From assembly GCA_018056165.1 (NCBI GenBank), contig JAGPGD010000003.1:1-51206 (forward strand): a stretch of 51,206 nt of DNA. Reading direction: 5' to 3'. The notes under the pieces were generated by a model that searched no databases, was not told the origin of the DNA, and was given only the letters and a program-made list of their open reading frames with translations. Within the stretch, counting starts at the first letter, position 1. Each line of letters begins with the position of its first letter. This DNA is from Paludibacteraceae bacterium (GTDB lineage Bacteria > Bacteroidota > Bacteroidia > Bacteroidales > Paludibacteraceae). Below are positions 46,436 through 51,206 of this stretch, piece after piece. The translations under genes were made by a program, and so were the position numbers.

Positions 46436-47587
46436 ATGAATATACAGCCAGCAAAACGTCTAAATAATGTTTCAGAATATTATTTTTCGGCCAAATTAAG
46501 AGAAATAGATCAAATGAATGCTGCAGGGGAAAAGGTAATTAATTTAGGCATTGGAAGTCCTGATTTGATGCCTTCTCCACAAACTATTGAAGCTCTTTGT
46601 CAAGAAGCTCATAAGCCAAACGTTCATGGTTACCAGAGTTATAATGGGATTCCTGAATTACGAAATGGATTTGCAGAATGGTATAAAAAATGGTTTCACG
46701 TGGATTTGAATCCTGATAATGAAATTCAACCTTTAATTGGTTCGAAAGAAGGAATTTTACACATCACATTGGCTTTTGTAAATCCTGGCGATAGCGTTCT
46801 GGTGCCCAATCCTGGTTATCCTACTTATACTTCTGTGAGCAAGTTATGTGAAGCAAATGTAATTCCTTATGATTTGAATGAAAATAATAATTGGCAACCT
46901 GATTTTGAAAAACTTGAGAAAATGGATTTAACCAATGTAAAGTTGATGTGGGTCAATTATCCAAACATGCCGACAGGCGCCAATGCCAGTGTGGAATTGT
47001 TTGAAAAATTGGTTGATTTTAGCAAAAGGCATAACATTGTAATTTGTAATGATAATCCTTATAGCTTTATTTTAAATGATAAAAAACTGAGTATTCTTTC
47101 TATTCCAGGAGCAAAAGATATTTGTATTGAAATGAATTCGATGAGTAAATCACATAATATGGCAGGATGGCGTATTGCTATGTTGGCTTCCAATGCTCAA
47201 TTTGTGCAATGGGTGCTGAAAGTAAAATCGAATGTAGATTCAGGAATGTTTCGTCCCATGATGATAGCAGCAGCTACTGCTTTAAAAAATTCAGAAGAAT
47301 GGCACAACGAAATGAATAAAATTTATGCCCGACGTCAACAACTTGCTTTTAAAATCATGGATCAATTAGGTTGCACGTATGATCCCAAGCAAGTTGGATT
47401 ATTTGTGTGGGGAAAAATTCCTGCTCACTATGCTGATGCTGGCGAATTAGCTGACGAAATATTATATAAAAAGAATGTATTTATCACTCCTGGTTTTATT
47501 TTCGGTGATAAAGGGAAACGATATATTCGGATATCTTTGTGTTGTGCAGAACCTGTTTTAGAGGAAGTTTTAAAAAGATTGAGTTAA
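46436..47587 (+). CDS. Class I/II PLP aminotransferase, probably aromatic
   Basis: 383 residues with a fold-type I aminotransferase sequence: NLGIGSPDLMPSPQTIEAL, HGYQSYNGIPELRNGFAEWY, LIGSKEGILHITLAFVNPGDSVLVPNPGYPTYTS, and the PLP Lys in EMNSMSKSHNMAGWRIAM near residue 237. It resembles LL-diaminopimelate and aspartate/aromatic aminotransferases; the operon position between pheA and the DAHP synthase gene suggests phenylpyruvate or 4-hydroxyphenylpyruvate amination. Substrate is inferred from context. It lies 57 bases after pheA. Confidence 0.91.
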   Translation: MNIQPAKRLNNVSEYYFSAKLREIDQMNAAGEKVINLGIGSPDLMPSPQTIEALCQEAHKPNVHGYQSYNGIPELRNGFAEWYKKWFHVDLNPDNEIQPLIGSKEGILHITLAFVNPGDSVLVPNPGYPTYTSVSKLCEANVIPYDLNENNNWQPDFEKLEKMDLTNVKLMWVNYPNMPTGANASVELFEKLVDFSKRHNIVICNDNPYSFILNDKKLSILSIPGAKDICIEMNSMSKSHNMAGWRIAMLASNAQFVQWVLKVKSNVDSGMFRPMMIAAATALKNSEEWHNEMNKIYARRQQLAFKIMDQLGCTYDPKQVGLFVWGKIPAHYADAGELADEILYKKNVFITPGFIFGDKGKRYIRISLCCAEPVLEEVLKRLS

Positions 47588-47640
47588 ATAAAAAATAAAA
47601 TTTTGTAATAGTTGGATAAATTGTTAAAATAATATTTACT

Positions 47641-48744
47641 ATGGAATTTGAATCAATTTTATTACCGGGTATAGAAGCCAAACGACCAATTGTTATTGCA
47701 GGTCCTTGTAGTGCTGAAACTGAAGAGCAGGTAATAGAAACAGCACGTGAATTGGCTTCTTTTGGAATAAAAATATTCCGAGCTGGAATTTGGAAACCCC
47801 GCACCAAACCTGGTGGCTTTGAAGGTGTAGGAGTGAAAGGATTACCGTGGCTTAAGCGTGTAAAAACAGAGTTCGGTATGTATACCACTGTAGAAGTGGC
47901 AAATGCTAAACATGTTCATGAAGCTTTGGCTAATGATGTAGATATTTTATGGATTGGTGCACGTACTTCGGCAAATCCATTTGCTGTTCAAGAAATTGCT
48001 GATGCTTTAGAAGGAATTGATATTCCTGTACTAATTAAAAATCCAATTAACCCTGATTTAGATTTGTGGATTGGAGCCATTGAACGAATTTACAATGCAG
48101 GAATTAGGCGAATCGCTGCTGTCCATCGTGGATTTAGTTCTTATGATAAAAAAATTTATCGAAACTTGCCTCAGTGGCACATTCCAATGGAATTACATAG
48201 ACAAATTCCTAATTTGCCCTTGTTTTGTGATCCCAGCCATATTGGTGGTAAACGTGAACTAATTGGTCCCTTGAGTCAGCAAGCAATGGATTTGAATTTC
48301 GATGGACTAATGATTGAATCGCATTGTAATCCTGATGAAGCCTGGAGTGATGCGGCTCAACAAGTTACGCCCAAAATTTTAGACTTTATTTTAAATTCAC
48401 TGGTCATTCGTGAAACCACCCAAACCACTGAAAATTTAACTGCTCTTCGGCGTCAAATAGATGAGCTTGATAATGATTTACTTCAATTATTGGCTAAAAG
48501 AATGAGAGTTTCAGAAGAAATTGGAGTGTATAAAAAAGAACACAATATGCCTATTTTCCAGCCTGAACGTTATGATGAAATGTTAAAGGACAGAGTGAAA
48601 CAGGCTATTCAAATGGGGATGGATGGCGATTTTATGAAAAATGTATTGATTGCTATTCATGAAGAATCGATTCGTCACCAAATGGTAATTATGGAAAAAT
48701 CTGATGCCACTTTAAATAATTCGAATTCTTCAACAATCCAATGA
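47641..48744 (+). CDS. Bifunctional DAHP synthase (type I-beta) / chorismate mutase (AroQ)
   Basis: 367 residues. The DAHP synthase part (about 1-260; GPCSAETEEQVIETARELASFG, RAGIWKPRTKPGGFEGVG, VHRGFSSYD, CDPSHIGGKRELI and IESHCNPDEAWSDAAQQVTP) makes the first shikimate-pathway intermediate. The C-terminal part (about 265-350; LRRQIDELDNDLLQLLAKRMRVSEEIGVYKKEHN) is an AroQ chorismate mutase with its catalytic Arg and Lys. The fusion links the first and a branch-point step and allows feedback through the mutase domain, as in Bacillus in the opposite order. No tyrA follows. Confidence 0.94.
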   Translation: MEFESILLPGIEAKRPIVIAGPCSAETEEQVIETARELASFGIKIFRAGIWKPRTKPGGFEGVGVKGLPWLKRVKTEFGMYTTVEVANAKHVHEALANDVDILWIGARTSANPFAVQEIADALEGIDIPVLIKNPINPDLDLWIGAIERIYNAGIRRIAAVHRGFSSYDKKIYRNLPQWHIPMELHRQIPNLPLFCDPSHIGGKRELIGPLSQQAMDLNFDGLMIESHCNPDEAWSDAAQQVTPKILDFILNSLVIRETTQTTENLTALRRQIDELDNDLLQLLAKRMRVSEEIGVYKKEHNMPIFQPERYDEMLKDRVKQAIQMGMDGDFMKNVLIAIHEESIRHQMVIMEKSDATLNNSNSSTIQ

Positions 48745-48793
48745 ATTATTAAAGAAAAGTAAAGATCGATCCTAAAAATTTATTGAAAAGTTT

Positions 48794-49441
48794 TTATCTT
48801 CTTTCAGAATGTTTTTGATTATTAGAATGTTCTGCTGCATTTCCACGTGACGATCGAGTTGAAGACTTTTGTGAAGGTGAAGTTGAAGATCCAGCAGAAC
48901 GTCTCTGCGAACCAGAAACATTTTGTTCTCGTTGAGGACGATTATTTATTTCTGTTCCCCGAGAAGAATTTTGATTTCTTCTTTCATCATTTCCACTGCT
49001 ACTTGATGACTGTAAATTACGAGAAGAGGTTTTTCTGTAATTTTCATTAGTCTGATTTACCTTTCGACGATTTGCTTCTGATGATATTCGACGAGCAGAA
49101 TTAAATTCAGCTTTGTTGGCTATACCTTTGTTGCGATTGTTAAAACTTTTTTCTGGATGTTTTCGCTCATAATCATTTCGCCGAACAGTTTGATGAAGTT
49201 TTACATAAACATCGTTGTGATAGATATTAACCGTTGTGTGATAATGAAATTTACAGTCACGTGGTATATACCTGTGAATATGTCCCATGTAAATATTTAC
49301 TTTCACAGGTGGACGAGGGTGATAAAATTTTGGATAATATCCCCAATAGTAAGGTGACCGCCAAGGACGATAATGGCTACTCCAGAAGAATGTAAAAATT
49401 ACTGGCTCTCGCACAAAAACAGGTTCAATAATATAATTCAC
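48794..49441 (-). pseudogene. Possibly 5'-truncated gene for a basic, exported-type hypothetical protein
   Basis: 215 residues read from a GTG that directly follows an in-frame TGA. The N-terminal third is rich in Tyr, Trp and Pro (WSSHYRPWRSPYYWGYYP, then PPVKVNIYMGHIHRYIP). The C-terminal 110 residues are low-complexity Arg/Ser/Asn. Relatives of this type usually begin with a signal peptide; here there is none, and no signal-peptide frame is visible in the 120 bases upstream. It may be a broken gene, or the start may be the GTG. The function is unknown. Confidence 0.5.
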
Positions 49442-49608
49442 TCAAACAATATTTTAAAAATCTCGTTTATTTTTCAACCTTATTTTTCTATAACCTTAGT
49501 AACAAGAACAAATTCTCACAAAACAAACCTTATTAGTTTATTGAAAAAGTATTGCTAGAACTTGGAGATTTTGGCTCAGGTGAATTGTTTTGCAGCCAGT
49601 AAAAAGAA

Positions 49609-49640
49609 CGACGTAGCCGGAAGGCTACGCCGAACAAAAA
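49609..49640 (-). terminator. GC-rich hairpin after the secreted repeat protein gene
   Basis: CGTAGCC and GGCTACG flank a GGAA tetraloop (7-bp stem, extendable). On the minus strand it is followed by TTCTTTTT and lies about 50 bases past the stop at 49686, so it probably terminates that gene. Its GC content stands out from the surrounding DNA; it could also be a dispersed palindromic repeat. Confidence 0.6.
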
Positions 49641-49685
49641 GTCTTTAATTTTATGTTATGCTCTATCTTTTCTTTTAGCTAAAAT

Positions 49686-51206
49686 TTACCAAACAATTTT
49701 ATGTATTTCATTCCCTGTCTCTGAAGTTACTTTTAAAACATAAACCCCATGAACAGGCAAAACAAATTGAATACTGGAAGCATCTGGCTTTTTCTGAGAA
49801 ATCAATTTCCCGTTTATATCATATAACTGTAAATTAGAACCTAAAGATAAATTATTCACTGTTAATATGTTATCTTTTACATTCCAATTACAAGCATTGT
49901 TTTGAATAGAAGGTACAGCATTTGTACCATCCGTATTGATGATTACATTATCAATTTCCCATTTTTCTATCCGATTGCTGTTTTCCCCTGTAGCATTGAA
50001 ACGAATATAAAATTTCTTACCGGCAAGTTGAGCACTTAAATCATGAATGTATGTTTGATTGGGTATCGAACCATTGGCATTGGAATAGGAAGCAATCGTT
50101 GTCCAGTTGACTAAATCTGGTGAAAATTCCACCTTTAATTTCTCAGTACCTAATGGGGTGATAGAGCCTGCATAAGCCTCAAAATATAGATCATACCGGA
50201 GGAAAACATGATCCACATTCGTACCGTCTATTTCACAAGTAAAAAGTGGGATAGAATAAGAAGTTAGATTAGTTTGCCAATTGAAAACTGCCTTTTGGTT
50301 GATTAAAGTCCAAATATTATTACTATTTGTCAATATAGTATAAGCAAATAATTGACTTTGACTCCAATCAGAAATAACATCAAAATTTTCAGAAATAGGA
50401 ATTTGTACTGTTTGAATATTTGGAGACATAAATTCATAAGCACCTATATCAATAGCACCATATAAAACCCTTGGCTGATTATCCAAATCTTTTCCATTTA
50501 GAAAATCCTGTGATAGACCAGAAGTGGTCCCAGCATTGATACAAGGAGAACCCGCTTTCAAATGCCAGTCAGCAGTAAGCAATTCCTTTTTTTGCGCATC
50601 TGTAGTAGCAGTTCCAATAAAACTTGTAGGGTGAAGATAAGCAAGGTGAATATCCGGTGAAATGCAGTTTGTTTGAATACCTTCGCTTACAGTTATACCA
50701 CTTCCTGTGATTCCATTGGTACGATTGTTGGACGAAGCACAATTTTTAACGGAATAAGCATCTATCCCGCCACCATAAGTCGCTGAACAATTGGATACCG
50801 TGCAATTGGTTACAGAAGAAGCATTTATCCCGCCACCTGAAGACGCTGCTGAACAATTGGATACCGTGCAATTGATGACGTAAGAAGAAGAAGGAGAATA
50901 AGCATATATCCCGCCACCAAAAGATGCTGAACAATTGGATACCGTGCAATTGATGACGTAAGAAGAAGAATAATAATAAGAAGAAGAAGCATGTATCCCG
51001 CCACCTGAAGACGCCGCTGAACAATTGGATACCGTGCAATTGATGACGTAAGAAGAAGAATAATAATAAGAAGAAGAAGCATGTATCCCGCCACCAAAAG
51101 TCGCTGAACAATTGGATACCGTGCAATTGGATACGGAAGAAGAACCAGAAGAATAAGAATATATCCCGCCACCAAAAGTCGCTGAACAATTGGATACCGT
51201 GCAATT
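49686..51206 (-). CDS. C-terminal part of a T9SS-secreted repeat protein (partial)
   Basis: The frame is open from the right window edge (507 codons seen), so the true start is outside. The N-terminal part seen is a run of repeats (NCTVSNCSA then variable residues, then GGGI) typical of right-handed parallel beta-helix proteins. Next comes AGSPCINAGT...LDNQPRVLYGAIDIGAYEF, the end of such domains in surface proteins. A beta-sandwich (about residues 240-420) containing FSPDLVNWTTIASYS follows. The last 75 residues (LQLYDINGKLISQKKP to GVYVLKVTSETGNEIHKIVW) are a type A T9SS sorting domain. It is likely a surface-exposed or secreted protein; binding or enzymatic role unknown. Confidence 0.9.
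   Translation of the reverse strand, partial: NCTVSNCSATFGGGIYSYSSGSSSVSNCTVSNCSATFGGGIHASSSYYYSSSYVINCTVSNCSAASSGGGIHASSSYYYSSSYVINCTVSNCSASFGGGIYAYSPSSSYVINCTVSNCSAASSGGGINASSVTNCTVSNCSATYGGGIDAYSVKNCASSNNRTNGITGSGITVSEGIQTNCISPDIHLAYLHPTSFIGTATTDAQKKELLTADWHLKAGSPCINAGTTSGLSQDFLNGKDLDNQPRVLYGAIDIGAYEFMSPNIQTVQIPISENFDVISDWSQSQLFAYTILTNSNNIWTLINQKAVFNWQTNLTSYSIPLFTCEIDGTNVDHVFLRYDLYFEAYAGSITPLGTEKLKVEFSPDLVNWTTIASYSNANGSIPNQTYIHDLSAQLAGKKFYIRFNATGENSNRIEKWEIDNVIINTDGTNAVPSIQNNACNWNVKDNILTVNNLSLGSNLQLYDINGKLISQKKPDASSIQFVLPVHGVYVLKVTSETGNEIHKIVW
50782..51206 (-). repeat. Six tandem in-frame repeats with near-identical 26-base cores
   Basis: The core (minus strand AATTGCACGGTATCCAAT and the following TGTTCAGC) occurs with copies beginning (plus-strand coordinate of GCTGAAC) at 50782, 50848, 50926, 51016, 51103 and 51181. 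Spacings of 66, 78, 90, 87 and 78 bases are all multiples of three. The cores and the GGTGGCGGGATA box are almost identical, while linkers are low-complexity TCT/TAT runs that vary in length. The array runs off the window edge. Confidence 0.93.

Noticed and set aside
50746..51204. Two other minus-strand frames of 116-152 codons across the repeats (LHGIQLFS-type and SIARYPIVQ-type repeats)
   Set aside because: They are alternate-frame readings of the same repeat DNA. The frame reading NCTVSNCSA continues without a stop into the T9SS domain.
50782..51206. CRISPR array suggested by regular repeats
   Set aside because: Repeats and spacers together form one open reading frame, spacers are low-complexity codon runs, and no cas gene is present.

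Overview
This window is a piece of a low-GC genome from the phylum Bacteroidetes, most likely order Bacteroidales. Four things point there. Many genes are preceded by the Bacteroidetes -7 promoter element TAnnTTTG and most lack a strong Shine-Dalgarno sequence. Several neighbourhoods are typical of the group: DUF1599, a BT_3928-type membrane protein and tpiA; pheA, an aminotransferase and a fused DAHP synthase/chorismate mutase; a glucosaminidase/LysM protein next to a DUF721 protein. The right edge carries a protein with a type IX secretion (T9SS) sorting domain. The EF-G paralogue has the altered G-domain seen in Bacteroides EF-G2. I cannot name genus or species.

Layout. 1-125 is the end of an IS30-type insertion sequence. 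173-2636 holds a membrane-anchored TPR protein, ribH and a queuosine-precursor transporter. 2676-8801 (minus) holds an AddA-like helicase-nuclease, a SUI1 factor, a TrmH-type RNA methylase, an S41 peptidase lipoprotein and an exported protein. 9075-10619 is glyS, sharing a terminator with a convergent Sua5/YciO gene. 11417-17680 (minus) holds tpiA, BT_3928, DUF1599, biotin carrier, carboxyltransferase, DUF721 and glucosaminidase genes. 17904-26791 (plus) holds cdd, a START-like protein, an LptF/LptG permease, ribBA, a phasin, an ABC1 kinase and a very long ribosomal protein S1. 27370-42462 (minus) holds mnmA, a membrane AraC regulator, lipB-mtgA-alaX, a decayed IS1634-type transposase, a B12-dependent ribonucleotide reductase, recF, a SIMPL protein, an EF-G2-like factor, murI and an M23 peptidase. 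42667-48744 (plus) holds alaS and the aromatic operon. 48794-51206 (minus) holds a 5'-truncated basic protein and the C-terminal part of a repeat-rich secreted protein.

The most interesting element lies between alaS and pheA (45337-45520). A consensus promoter is followed by a 17-codon reading frame encoding MNHRYFTYFYFYFYFKR (five Phe, five Tyr), then GAGCAGGA directly after the stop codon, then a perfect 9-bp terminator hairpin whose 5' arm can pair with that GAGCAGGA. This has the architecture of a ribosome-mediated transcription attenuator sensing Phe and Tyr for the downstream pheA, aminotransferase and DAHP synthase/chorismate mutase operon. It appears to lack the usual 1:2 hairpin: the terminating ribosome itself would mask the antiterminator strand. 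No tyrA follows the operon in this window.

Most of the rest is housekeeping: riboflavin, aromatic amino acid, lipoate, queuosine and thiouridine metabolism, peptidoglycan synthesis and turnover, translation and DNA repair. Accessory DNA is limited to two IS remnants and a few long gene-free stretches in which I recognise nothing.
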